NCBI GenBank assembly: GCA_964543545.1
Contig: CAZIYT010000006.1
Span: 79,852 to 143,851 of the forward strand
Source of the DNA: UBA4416 sp964543545
GTDB taxonomy: Bacteria > Bacteroidota > Bacteroidia > B-17B0 > Aurantibacillaceae
Length of the DNA: 64,000 nt
Direction of reading: 5' to 3'
How positions within the stretch are numbered: position 1 is the stretch's first letter; every line of letters begins with the position of its first letter. The notes under the pieces are model-generated. The model ran no database searches. It saw nothing but the letters and a program-made list of their open reading frames with translations, and was not told the DNA's origin. Below, piece by piece: positions 16,171-24,392 of the stretch. The position numbers were made by a program, and so were the translations under genes.

Positions 16171-17205
16171 ATGAACCATCGTTTGTCAATTACTGCAAAG
16201 CTTTTTTTAACAGCTGTTGTTGCTCTTAGCTTCTTTTCATGCGGCCATAACCGCTTCGATATCGATACCGAAAACATCAGTATTCCACCGGTTATTTTTA
16301 AGCGCATGGACAAAGATGTATTCGCGCTGAACCAGAACAGCATTGCCGCGCAGACACCGGCGCTGGAAAAAAAATACGGGCCTTTCTATAACCGCTTTAT
16401 CAGCTCTATTATCAACAACGCCGGCGTGCATGATTCCCTGTACTCCCAAAGCCTGCTGCGTTTCCTGAATGATAAGGACATGAGCATTGCCGGCAGTGAT
16501 GTGGCGAAAGCCTATAGCGATAATGATGTAGAGCTGATCGGTGATGAGCTTAGCGAAGCGATGAAACGCTATAAGGCGCTGTTCCCCAAAAAGCAGGCGC
16601 CCCAGCAATACGTCACCTTCATGAGCGGCTTCAATTACAACATCGTGTATGTGGATTCCACGCTGGCGATCGGCCTGGAAATGTACCTGGGAAAAGATTA
16701 TAAATATTACAGTGCCTTACAGCTTCCGAAATTCAGGACTAAAACCATGACGAAGGAGCACATCGTGCCGGATGCCGTGCGGGGGATGATCTTAACGGAG
16801 TTTGACAACAGCGATGCAGTCAACAATTTACTGAACCACATGATCTTTTACGGCAAGGTATTCTACCTCTGCGATGCCCTCTTGCCCAATGTGCACGACT
16901 CCCTAAAGCTTGGCTATACCAAAGTGCAGCTCGACTACTGCGATACCTACGAAAAGAATTTATGGGGCTTTTTTGTGAAGGATGAAAAATTGTATGCCAA
17001 CGATTTGAAGATCATCGGTGAATATACCAGCGACGGCCCTTTTACAGGCTCCATCAGCAAGGAATGCCCGCCGCGCATTGCCATGTGGCTCGGAAGACAA
17101 ATTGTAAAATCCTATATGGAACATAACAAAGATGTTTCCTTCGAAGATCTGATGAACGAAAAAGACGCTCAGAAAATTTTATCCCGGTCAAAGTACAAAC
17201 CATAA
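16171..17205 (+). CDS. gldB: Gliding motility lipoprotein GldB-like
   Basis: A 344-residue lipoprotein from ATG 16171: hydrophobic leader ending SFFSC (lipid-modified Cys24). The body matches GldB, including the KRMDKDVF start, YGPFYNRFI, QQYVTFMSGFNYNIVYVDSTLAIGLEMYLG and the CPPRIAMWLGRQIVKSYM...DVSFEDLM.EKDAQKILSRSKYKP ending. GldB is needed for gliding in Flavobacterium. GldB-like proteins also occur in non-gliding members, where their role is open. A typical gldC partner is absent here; the next gene is SprT-like. Divergent from the outer-membrane protein gene. Confidence 0.88.
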   Translation: MNHRLSITAKLFLTAVVALSFFSCGHNRFDIDTENISIPPVIFKRMDKDVFALNQNSIAAQTPALEKKYGPFYNRFISSIINNAGVHDSLYSQSLLRFLNDKDMSIAGSDVAKAYSDNDVELIGDELSEAMKRYKALFPKKQAPQQYVTFMSGFNYNIVYVDSTLAIGLEMYLGKDYKYYSALQLPKFRTKTMTKEHIVPDAVRGMILTEFDNSDAVNNLLNHMIFYGKVFYLCDALLPNVHDSLKLGYTKVQLDYCDTYEKNLWGFFVKDEKLYANDLKIIGEYTSDGPFTGSISKECPPRIAMWLGRQIVKSYMEHNKDVSFEDLMNEKDAQKILSRSKYKP

Positions 17206-17300
17206 AAAGACAAAAGAGACAGAAGGGACACAAGACAAAAGAGATGTTTTCTTTTCCTGAATCCCTCAAGTCCCTTGAATCCCTTTAGTCCGTTCTAATA
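17206..17300. repeat. GACACAAGACAAAAGA copy plus CCCTCAAGTCCCTTGAATCCC text
   Basis: Between gldB and the SprT-like gene the 16-mer found at 12277 recurs exactly (17227-17242), preceded by the related 'aaagacaaaagagacagaaggg'. It is followed by a degenerate pyrimidine-rich series (gaatccctcaa, gtcccttgaa, tccctttagtcc). Confidence 0.65.
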
Positions 17301-17945
17301 ATGGATCTCCGTCAGCAACAAATAGCCCGCAACTCGGAAATATTGAAAAAATATATTCCGGAATTTGCCGTTCCTACTATCGCGCGCTGGATCATCGAAT
17401 TTGATTTTAAGCTTAAGATCACCAAAGAGCGCAGCACCAAGCTGGGTGATTATACCGCTCCGCACAACGGGTTGAACCATACCATCACGATCAATCATAA
17501 CCTGAATCCCTATTCTTTTTTTGTAACGCTGGTGCATGAGATTGCCCACCTGAAAACCTATGCCCGCTACCGCAATAGCGTGATGCCTCATGGGGCCGAG
17601 TGGAAGCAGTCTTTCCGCGACCTGATGTATCCTTTCCTGGATCCCGATCACCTGCCGCTCGATGTGTTGTATGCCCTGAGGAAATACCTGCAAAATCCTG
17701 CTGCGGCGAGCTGCAGCGATGCCACGCTGATGCGCACCCTGAAGCTGTACGATACGCATGATACCAACGGGCACCTGATTCTCCTGGAGCACCTGCCATT
17801 CCGCACGCAGTTTTTATACAACGGCTCCCGTGTGTTTGAAAAAGGTGAAAAGCTCCGCAAGCGCTTTCGCTGCCGGGAGCTCAGCAGCGGTACCGTTTAC
17901 CTCTTCAGCCCCCTTGCGGAGGTGGAAGTGTTTGAGAAGGACTAA
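17301..17945 (+). CDS. SprT-like zinc metalloprotease domain protein
   Basis: A 214-residue cytoplasmic protein with the metal-binding and catalytic HEIAH motif (His79-His83) inside TLVHEIAHLKTYARY and a third ligand candidate in MPHGAEWK. This is the SprT-like domain also seen in the eukaryotic DNA-protein crosslink protease Spartan. The C-terminal part (LPFRTQFLYNGSRVFEKGEKLRKRFRCRELSSGTVYLFSPLAEVEV) replaces the usual Cys4 zinc ribbon with a strand-rich tail lacking the four cysteines. A protease role is plausible but unproven for bacterial members. Confidence 0.88.
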   Translation: MDLRQQQIARNSEILKKYIPEFAVPTIARWIIEFDFKLKITKERSTKLGDYTAPHNGLNHTITINHNLNPYSFFVTLVHEIAHLKTYARYRNSVMPHGAEWKQSFRDLMYPFLDPDHLPLDVLYALRKYLQNPAAASCSDATLMRTLKLYDTHDTNGHLILLEHLPFRTQFLYNGSRVFEKGEKLRKRFRCRELSSGTVYLFSPLAEVEVFEKD

Positions 17946-17953
17946 CTATTGTC

Positions 17954-18032
17954 GGCTTCGAGAGCCTCAGCCTCCGGATTCATATACCGAGGCGATGTTC
18001 GTAACGGTGGTTGAGGCTCCCGAAACCACCGT
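17954..18032. repeat. Twin-hairpin intergenic element, copy C
   Basis: Hairpin 1: GGC (17954-17956)/GCC (17970-17972) around loop TTCGAGAGCCTCA. Hairpin 2: ACGGTGGT (18004-18011)/ACCACCGT (18025-18032) around loop TGAGGCTCCCGAA. Loops complementary at 12 of 13 positions. It lies between the SprT-like and GldN-like genes. Confidence 0.78.
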
Positions 18033-18085
18033 ACTTAACTTTTAACATTCCTAACTCTGTCATTCTCAGGGCTTGAATCATTTTT

Positions 18086-18952
18086 TTGGTATATTTATGT
18101 ATCAGGTGTTTTTTCATCATACTCGGGTATTGCTTTTCCTGCACTGTTATGGCGCAGCCGGGAAACATTATGTCCAATACCAAATATAGCGGTGAGTTTA
18201 CGGTGGCCGATTGTTTCAGGCGTTCGGCCATCAGCCATAAGTTCAAAGCGGATACCATCAAATCCAATTACATCCTCAAAGGGGAGAAGATCTGGCGCAC
18301 CATCAGCCTCGATAACCGCCAGAACCGCCAGGTGTTCAGCAATGGCTCCAAATGTTCGGAAGTAGGCCTGTTTGAAGTGATGAAGTACGGCCTCTTCGAT
18401 AAAAAGCTCAACGCCTTTTCTTCGGATGATTTTAACGATACAAAGAACAATCACCTGAGCAACGGGCAGATCCTGGAGAAGCTGGCGGTGCACGATACCT
18501 CGGTTGTGGAAGTGTTTGACGCCAACGGCAATCAAACCTCGGAAACGATCATTAACAACCGTTATCTGTACGACAGCGATATCAGCTGTTATTTAATGAA
18601 AGAAGATTGGGTCATCAATACCTACAGCGGCAAAATGGAAAAGCACATCATTGGTGTGGCGCCTTTGGTGTTCGACAAAAGGACACAAAAAACAGTACCG
18701 CTTTTCTGGCTTTATTACGCTGAGTGGAAATGGCTTTTCGCTTCTTTTGAGTCGAGAAATTTTTACAGCGAGGAGCCGGCGACCTTCCACGATGTCTTTA
18801 CCAAACACTATTTTATTTCGATTGTCAGCAAGCAAAGCAATATCTCCGACCGCAGCGTCAAAGCTGTGAACCACGGCAGGGATATTTACACGCAGGGAGA
18901 GATCATTGAGGAAAAACAGAACATGGACCTCGACGACCTCTTTCAAAAATAG
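18086..18952 (+). CDS. GldN/PorN-like protein (orphan gliding/T9SS component homologue)
   Basis: A 288-residue exported protein with a leader FFIILGYCFSCTVMAQ. The blocks GEKIWRTISLDNRQN, EVMKYGLFDKKLNAFSSDDF, YLMKEDWVINTYSGKMEKHIIGVAPLVF, PLFWLYYAEWKWLFASFE, ATFHDVFTKHYFISIVSKQSNISDRSV and GEIIEEKQNMDLDDLFQK follow the order seen in GldN. GldN is a periplasmic partner of GldM/GldK in the T9SS motor, and its usual place is the end of gldKLMN; here it stands alone. There is no ATG ahead of the signal peptide. The frame is closed by a TGA at 18074, so TTG 18086 is the only standard start. Assignment rests on motif recall, so moderate confidence. Confidence 0.72.
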   Translation: MVYLCIRCFFIILGYCFSCTVMAQPGNIMSNTKYSGEFTVADCFRRSAISHKFKADTIKSNYILKGEKIWRTISLDNRQNRQVFSNGSKCSEVGLFEVMKYGLFDKKLNAFSSDDFNDTKNNHLSNGQILEKLAVHDTSVVEVFDANGNQTSETIINNRYLYDSDISCYLMKEDWVINTYSGKMEKHIIGVAPLVFDKRTQKTVPLFWLYYAEWKWLFASFESRNFYSEEPATFHDVFTKHYFISIVSKQSNISDRSVKAVNHGRDIYTQGEIIEEKQNMDLDDLFQK

Positions 18953-19055
18953 GCTGTTGATTTCTCCTTCTGCAACAGTCAAAAAGCAATTGATTTTCAA
19001 AAGCTTATCTTTTGACTTGTTAATAAAATCAATGCCTTCAACGGTTTTATAAAAT

Positions 19056-19063
19056 TATCTTTG
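19056..19063 (+). promoter_or_regulatory. -7 promoter element of tex
   Basis: TATCTTTG matches TAnnTTTG and lies 55 bp before the tex ATG. No -33 TTG at the usual distance was found. Confidence 0.5.
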
Positions 19064-19118
19064 CTTAACAGGAGCATTTTTTCCTTTATCCTTTTAATTA
19101 ATTTTTTGAATTTATTAC

Positions 19119-21362
19119 ATGACCGATACGTCTTTATTTATTAAGATCGCCGCAGAGCTGACCATTGATGTGAAACAGGTGAGAGCTACCGTAGAATTGC
19201 TCGATGAGGGAGCAACAGTACCCTTCATTTCCCGTTACCGGAAAGAAGTAACCGGGAGCCTGGATGAAGTACAGGTCATTACCATCAAGCAGGAAATTGA
19301 GCGCTTGCGCCAGCTGGAGCAACGCCGCGAAAGCATTTTGAAATCTATTGAAGGGCAGGGGAAACTCACACCTGAGCTCGCCGATAAGATTAATGCCGCC
19401 GAAACCTTATCCACGCTGGAAGATCTTTACCTGCCTTACAAACCGAAACGCCGCACGAAAGCCACGATGGCCCGCGAGAAAGGCCTGGAGCCACTGGCGC
19501 TGTTGATCATGGCGCAGGAAACCAGGGAGCTGTTTCCGGAAGTGCTGAAATTTGTAAATAAGGAATTAGGCGTGGAGCATCCGGATGATGCCCTGCAGGG
19601 TGCGCGCGATATCATCGCCGAAATGGTGAGTGAAGATGCGGTTGCGCGGGAAGGCATGCGCGTGCTTTTCAAGCGCTCGGCTATTATCAAAAGCCGTGTG
19701 ATCAGGGGCAAGGAAGAAGAAGGACAAAAATTTGAAGATTACTTCGAATGGGAAGAAGCCCTGATGTCATGCCCGAGCCACCGGATGCTGGCCATGCGCC
19801 GCGGAGAGAAGGAAGATGTGCTGATCCTGGATATTGTGATCGACGATGAGGTGGCCCATGAGCAACTGAAAAAACAATTCGTCACCAGCCGTAATGAATG
19901 CAGCGAACAGGTAGCGCTTGCCATCGAAGATGGCTATAAGCGACTGTTGCAGCCCGGCATTGAAGCGGAGATGCGCATGTTTACCAAGCAGATGGCCGAT
20001 GAAAAAGCCATCCAGGTATTTGCGGATAACCTGCGCGAATTATTACTGGCTTCGCCTTTAGGACAAAAATCCATGCTGGCGCTCGATCCGGGTTTCCGTA
20101 CAGGATGCAAAGTGGTGGCGCTGGATGCCCAGGGCAAGCTACTGGAAGATACGGTGATCTACCCGCATGAGCCACAGCGCCGTGTCACAGAGTCGCAGCA
20201 TGTGGTGCTGGCGCTGTGCGCGAAATACGAGCTGGAAGTCATTGCCATCGGGAATGGAACGGCTTCCCGCGAAACGGAGCAATTTATCCGCGGCATCGAG
20301 GTGCTTCCTAAAACCATTCCGGTGATCATGGTGAGCGAAGCGGGAGCTTCCATTTACTCGGCTTCCGATGTGGCACGCGAAGAGTTTCCGGATTACGACC
20401 TCACCGTGCGTGGGGCTGTATCCATCGGCAGGCGACTGGCCGATCCATTGGCGGAGCTCGTAAAGCTCGACCCGAAATCGATTGGTGTAGGACAATACCA
20501 GCACGATGTAGACCAGAGTGCCCTGAAGCATAAGCTGGACGATGTGGTGATGAGCTGCGTGAACGGCGTAGGCGTGGAGCTGAATACGGCTTCCAGGCAA
20601 CTGCTGTCTTACGTGTCGGGCATCGGCGAAACGCTTGCCAAAAATATTGTGGAATACCGGAACGAGCACGGCGCATTTAAATCGCGTAAGGAGTTGCTGA
20701 AAGTAAACCGCATGGGCGAGAAGGTATTCGAGCAATGCTCCGGATTCCTCCGGATCAGGGATGGCGTGCATCCTCTGGATAAGAGTGCAGTGCACCCGGA
20801 AGCTTACCACATTGTGGAAAAAATGGCTGCCGACCTGGACTGCAGCATCGACGACCTGATCAGGGATAAGGAGCTGCGTAAAAAAATAAATCTGAACAGC
20901 TATGTGACGGAAACGATCGGTCTTCCAACGCTGAAAGATATTATTGCCGAGCTCGAAAAGCCGGGCCGCGATCCGCGTAAATCCTTTGAAGTATTCAGCT
21001 TTGATGACAGCGTGCACAGTATGGAGGATCTGCGCGAGGGGATGCGCCTGCCGGGCATCGTGACGAACGTGACCAACTTCGGCGCCTTCGTGGATATCGG
21101 TGTTCACCAGGATGGACTGGTGCACATCTCCCAGCTCAGCGATTCCTTCGTCGACGATCCGAATACGGTTGTGAAAGTCGGGCAGCAGGTGTGGGTGAAT
21201 GTCACGGAATGCGATGTCAAGCGTAAGCGTATTGCTTTATCCATGAAAGGAGAAGGCGTGGTGGCCAAAAAAGCGGCGCCTAAAAAACAGGAGGCAGCCG
21301 GCTACGATCCTAACGATATGAAATCGGCCCTGGCTGCGCTGAAAGGGAAATTCGGAAAATAG
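19119..21362 (+). CDS. tex: Tex family RNA-binding transcriptional accessory protein
   Basis: A 747-residue cytoplasmic protein of normal Tex length. Order of parts: Tex N-terminal helical domain (VPFISRYRKEVTGSLDEVQ, EDLYLPYKPKRRTKATMAREKGLEPLA) and an RNase H-like YqgF domain from about 320 (LALDPGFRTGCKVVALDAQGKLL). Helix-hairpin-helix segments follow (YVSGIGETLAKNIVEYRNEHGAFKSRKEL), then the C-terminal S1 RNA-binding domain (about 645-715: GIVTNVTNFGAFVDIGVHQDGLVHISQLSDSFV) and a Lys/Ala-rich tail. Tex proteins bind nucleic acid and RNA polymerase-related partners; their exact role varies. The next gene begins directly after the stop, so they share a transcript. Confidence 0.96.
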   Translation: MTDTSLFIKIAAELTIDVKQVRATVELLDEGATVPFISRYRKEVTGSLDEVQVITIKQEIERLRQLEQRRESILKSIEGQGKLTPELADKINAAETLSTLEDLYLPYKPKRRTKATMAREKGLEPLALLIMAQETRELFPEVLKFVNKELGVEHPDDALQGARDIIAEMVSEDAVAREGMRVLFKRSAIIKSRVIRGKEEEGQKFEDYFEWEEALMSCPSHRMLAMRRGEKEDVLILDIVIDDEVAHEQLKKQFVTSRNECSEQVALAIEDGYKRLLQPGIEAEMRMFTKQMADEKAIQVFADNLRELLLASPLGQKSMLALDPGFRTGCKVVALDAQGKLLEDTVIYPHEPQRRVTESQHVVLALCAKYELEVIAIGNGTASRETEQFIRGIEVLPKTIPVIMVSEAGASIYSASDVAREEFPDYDLTVRGAVSIGRRLADPLAELVKLDPKSIGVGQYQHDVDQSALKHKLDDVVMSCVNGVGVELNTASRQLLSYVSGIGETLAKNIVEYRNEHGAFKSRKELLKVNRMGEKVFEQCSGFLRIRDGVHPLDKSAVHPEAYHIVEKMAADLDCSIDDLIRDKELRKKINLNSYVTETIGLPTLKDIIAELEKPGRDPRKSFEVFSFDDSVHSMEDLREGMRLPGIVTNVTNFGAFVDIGVHQDGLVHISQLSDSFVDDPNTVVKVGQQVWVNVTECDVKRKRIALSMKGEGVVAKKAAPKKQEAAGYDPNDMKSALAALKGKFGK

Positions 21363-22673
21363 ATGGCAGAGGTAAGAAAGATACAATGCCCATCCTGCGG
21401 CTCCAACAGCACCTATAAGCTGTTCGACGGTAGTTATAAATGTAATTACTGTCAGGGCAGTTTTATGGTGAACGAAGGGCAGCAACAGCAGCAAAGACCG
21501 GCTCCGCTAAACCGGCCTTTGGGAAATCTTCCGACCGCTGGCTCAAAAAAGGTGATCATCGCTGCCGTGGCAGCTTTTGTGATCTTAATCATGACAATGA
21601 CCGCTTTTCTTGTAACGAAGACAATCACCTCGGATAGCGTGCCGGGAATTCATGCACAGGTTCAGGAAAAGCAAGCCGCAACAATCGTCAAGACGATGGC
21701 TTTTGCAGGAACTGCGGGGAGCACGATATGGATTGTTTCAGAGAAACCCTGTTCCACCGATAGTCTGTGCTATGAGCTGCTGGTGGTTGATCCCCGGGCC
21801 AATATCCTGAAAGGAAAAAGGAGGATAGGGACTCCTTTCAAACCGAATACAGGCGCTGATCTGAACCAAATGTTTGGAAACCGTTTTTTGAAATTCAGAG
21901 AGCTGGCCTACAGCATCACCAATGATACCGGTTTGACCGCATACGATATCTACTCCGGAAAACCGGTGCTGACCACACAATTGATTGCCTCAAAAATTTC
22001 CGGACCTGCTCCTGCTATTCTGAAAGTAGAATACATGGCATCGGAAAAGGTATTTAAAGTAAGCACGACTTCGGGTGATGTTCTCCGCTTTGATCCTCTC
22101 TCCCGGGCCTTTGTGCCTGCCCCGAAACCGAAGGGCAAAAGGGAAGAAGCCCTAACCAAAGAACTATACCTGTCGGACGGGTTGAAGCATAACCTGTATC
22201 TATTTACCAGGCGTGGAGATGGCTTTCCCATCCTCTTTGGGGAGTTTGTACAGGAATCGCACCTGCCCGGACCCGGCGCCCCGAAGACAAATAATGTCAG
22301 GGATATTTTCGGGAATATACATATTGAAAAAGTATCCGAAAAAAATTATTTCCGGGCCCAGCCTTTGCTGAGAGATGCAGCGGGTCATTTGCTGGTTCTG
22401 TATAAGACCGACTTGTCGGAAGCCTCGCCGGTGATCCTGGAAAGAGTCAACAAGGAAGGCAAGGCGAACTGGAGCCTGCAGGATACTTCCTTTTTGAGTA
22501 TAGGGAAAGCCTTTGCTACAGAGGATTTGGGATGTTACTATACATTTTCAGACAGTATCCTCATCATTGGCCTGGATAAAGGGGAGAGGCATTATATGGC
22601 CATTGATATCAACACCGGGAAGATTCTCTGGCGCTTTGATCCGAGAGCATATATGGAAAAGCAATCCTCCTGA
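21363..22673 (+). CDS. Zinc-ribbon, single-pass membrane protein with beta-propeller-like outer domain
   Basis: A 436-residue protein whose ATG directly abuts the tex stop codon. Residues 8-31 form a zinc ribbon (IQCPSCGSNSTYKLFDGSYKCNYC) and a Gln-rich linker follows. One membrane helix (VIIAAVAAFVILIMTMTAFLV, ~64-85) would put the ribbon in the cytoplasm and the long C-terminal part in the periplasm. That part has repeated propeller-like strands (IWIVSEKP..YELLVVDPRANILKGKRRIG, LAYSITNDTGLTAYDIYSGKPVLTT, MAIDINTGKILWRFDPRAYM) akin to PQQ/WD-type blades. No precise family recognised; a sensor role is only a guess. Ends 16 bp from the convergent PepSY gene. Confidence 0.75.
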   Translation: MAEVRKIQCPSCGSNSTYKLFDGSYKCNYCQGSFMVNEGQQQQQRPAPLNRPLGNLPTAGSKKVIIAAVAAFVILIMTMTAFLVTKTITSDSVPGIHAQVQEKQAATIVKTMAFAGTAGSTIWIVSEKPCSTDSLCYELLVVDPRANILKGKRRIGTPFKPNTGADLNQMFGNRFLKFRELAYSITNDTGLTAYDIYSGKPVLTTQLIASKISGPAPAILKVEYMASEKVFKVSTTSGDVLRFDPLSRAFVPAPKPKGKREEALTKELYLSDGLKHNLYLFTRRGDGFPILFGEFVQESHLPGPGAPKTNNVRDIFGNIHIEKVSEKNYFRAQPLLRDAAGHLLVLYKTDLSEASPVILERVNKEGKANWSLQDTSFLSIGKAFATEDLGCYYTFSDSILIIGLDKGERHYMAIDINTGKILWRFDPRAYMEKQSS

Positions 22674-22689
22674 TCAGGTCATCTGTTTG

Positions 22690-23238
22690 CTAAGAGATCA
22701 GGAATAAAAAGATCAGCGGGAACACAAGGCCCGCCAGGGCCAGCTTCCAGCCACGCTCTTTGAAGCTAAAGCGTCCTTTCGGGATCATGATCATGCCTGT
22801 AACGGCAATCACCAGCAGGCTCAGGCCGAACACATCCGAGTAATAGATCCACCACACCGAAGTATCCTTGTGCAGTTTGTTGAACTGGCTGAGGAAGGGT
22901 GTTTTCTGATAGGCAACGATCTCGCCTTTACCGGTGCTGAGATCGATCTCCACATCATGTTTTTCGTAAGATAATTTCAGCACGTTTTTCTTCACCGATT
23001 GCCTTCTGAATTTGTCTTTAATCCCGAATTGTTTGGAGAATTGCGCGATGTAAGCCTCGTTCACATCGCACTCCGCCAGGGGAACAGGAACCGTGATCTC
23101 TTTTGTTTCTGCCGTATAGCGTTCGGGATGCCAGTTCTGGCGGTGGTTTTGCAGGATTCCCGAAATGGAAAACGCAATGATGAGGCCGACGTAAAAATAA
23201 CCGAAGTCGCGGTGGAGGTTGCGTGCTTTTAATTTCAT
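22690..23238 (-). CDS. PepSY-associated transmembrane helix protein
   Basis: A 182-residue membrane protein: a first helix preceded by LHRDFGYFYVGLIIAFSISGILQNHR, a soluble PepSY-like stretch (VKKNVLKLSYEKHDVEIDLSTGKGEIVAYQKTPFL), the HKDTSVWWIYYSDVFGLSLLVIAVTGMIMI helix and a final helix LALAGLVFPLIFLFLIS. The 'H-x-x-G-W/F...SG' plus W-rich second helix layout is that of the PepSY-associated TM family, often linked to iron reduction or uptake. Start placed at MKLKARNLH (23238) and not the codon three earlier; both are possible. Confidence 0.82.
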   Translation of the reverse strand: MKLKARNLHRDFGYFYVGLIIAFSISGILQNHRQNWHPERYTAETKEITVPVPLAECDVNEAYIAQFSKQFGIKDKFRRQSVKKNVLKLSYEKHDVEIDLSTGKGEIVAYQKTPFLSQFNKLHKDTSVWWIYYSDVFGLSLLVIAVTGMIMIPKGRFSFKERGWKLALAGLVFPLIFLFLIS

Positions 23239-23334
23239 AGGCCGCAAAAATAAACAGTGTCCCGGGCAAGCCTATACCGTGAATCCGGTAGAAAATCTTA
23301 AATAGTATTAATTTTCGGGAATGATGCAGCATGT

Positions 23335-23450
23335 TTTGGTCGTCATTGCGATCGCTAGCGAAGCAATCTCATGGTAGAAGACATTTCGCCGGCAGCAGGC
23401 AGATTCACAAGTCGTTGATTTTACATTATCCTATCCTATCCTATCCTATT
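23335..23450. repeat. GTCATTGCGA-type repeat fragment and TATCC tandem
   Basis: 'cgtcattgcgatcgctagcgaagcaatctc' (about 23340-23369) resembles an interspersed intergenic sequence seen in many bacterial genomes (core GTCATTGCGA...GAAGCAATCTC). It is followed by four TATCC units at 23427-23446. No ORF. Confidence 0.5.
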
Positions 23451-23519
23451 CCTTCGCATTTTAGCCATAAATCATAAACTATCCTTACTTTTAATTGTCT
23501 TAATCTCAAACCTCATCTC

Positions 23520-24287
23520 ATGAAACACATTCTCCTTATCTTTATCGCGATGACCAGCTCTCTTCTCTCATTCGCGCAGGTAAAAGCTGTGCCTTACAGC
23601 GACGGATCACAAAAACTGACGGGCTTTGTGGCGGCACCCAAGGCAGGGAAGGGAAAGCCCGGAGTCCTGATCCTGCCGGCCTGGCTGGGGATCAACGAGC
23701 ATTTCAAAGGCATTGCCGAAAAGCTCTCCGCATCGGGTTACTATGCTTTTGTGGCGGACATCTACGGCGAAGGAAATTATCCCAAAGATAAAAAGGAAGC
23801 GGGCGAACGTTCCGGCTATTACAAAAATCATGTGATGGAATACCGCAAGCGCATTCAGGTGGCTTTGGATGAATTGGTAAAGCAGGGGGCAGATCCCGAT
23901 AACATTGTGGTGATTGGCTATTGCTTTGGTGGTGCCGGCGCCCTGGAAGCTGCCAGGGCAAATTTCAAAGTCAAGGGAGTTGTATCCTTTCATGGCAGTT
24001 ACGGACGCGATACAAGCCTGGCAGTTTCTCCCATCATGCCCAAAGTACTGGTATGCCACGGTGCCCTCGATCCTTATGCCAGCGAAGCACAGCTCAAATC
24101 CTTTCAAAAGGAAATGAACGAGGCAAAGGCCGACTGGCAAATGATTTATTATGCCAATGCCGTACACTCTTTTACAGAGCCGGCAGCAGGAAATGATAAC
24201 AGCAAAGGAGCAGCCTATAATGAAAAAGCAGACAAGCGCTCCTGGAAAGCGATGATGACATTTCTGGAAGAGGTGTTCGGAAAATAA
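23520..24287 (+). CDS. Exported dienelactone hydrolase family protein
   Basis: A 255-residue alpha/beta hydrolase with a signal peptide (MKHILLIFIAMTSSLLSFAQ), so it acts in the periplasm or beyond. Dienelactone hydrolase features are the cysteine nucleophile in GYCFGG (Cys135), the acid in HGALDPY (Asp184) and the histidine in NAVHSF (His216). The early WLGINEHFKGIAEKL and ADIYGEG segments also fit. Natural substrates of this broad subgroup are not known, so the ester or lactone target cannot be stated. The gene appears monocistronic. Confidence 0.9.
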   Translation: MKHILLIFIAMTSSLLSFAQVKAVPYSDGSQKLTGFVAAPKAGKGKPGVLILPAWLGINEHFKGIAEKLSASGYYAFVADIYGEGNYPKDKKEAGERSGYYKNHVMEYRKRIQVALDELVKQGADPDNIVVIGYCFGGAGALEAARANFKVKGVVSFHGSYGRDTSLAVSPIMPKVLVCHGALDPYASEAQLKSFQKEMNEAKADWQMIYYANAVHSFTEPAAGNDNSKGAAYNEKADKRSWKAMMTFLEEVFGK

Positions 24288-24392
24288 TAGGAAACGGAAA
24301 GAGATCAGAGGGCGTTCATAATTACTTCGTATTCTACGTACATCTTAGTGATCATAAGGATCTGCGTCATCCGCGGTCCAGCGTCTATCACC

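Noticed and set aside
20139..21125. 328-codon ORF on the minus strand inside tex
   Set aside because: It is the antisense shadow of a highly conserved Tex coding frame. It is His/Arg-rich, has no recognisable domain, and the plus frame explains the sequence fully.
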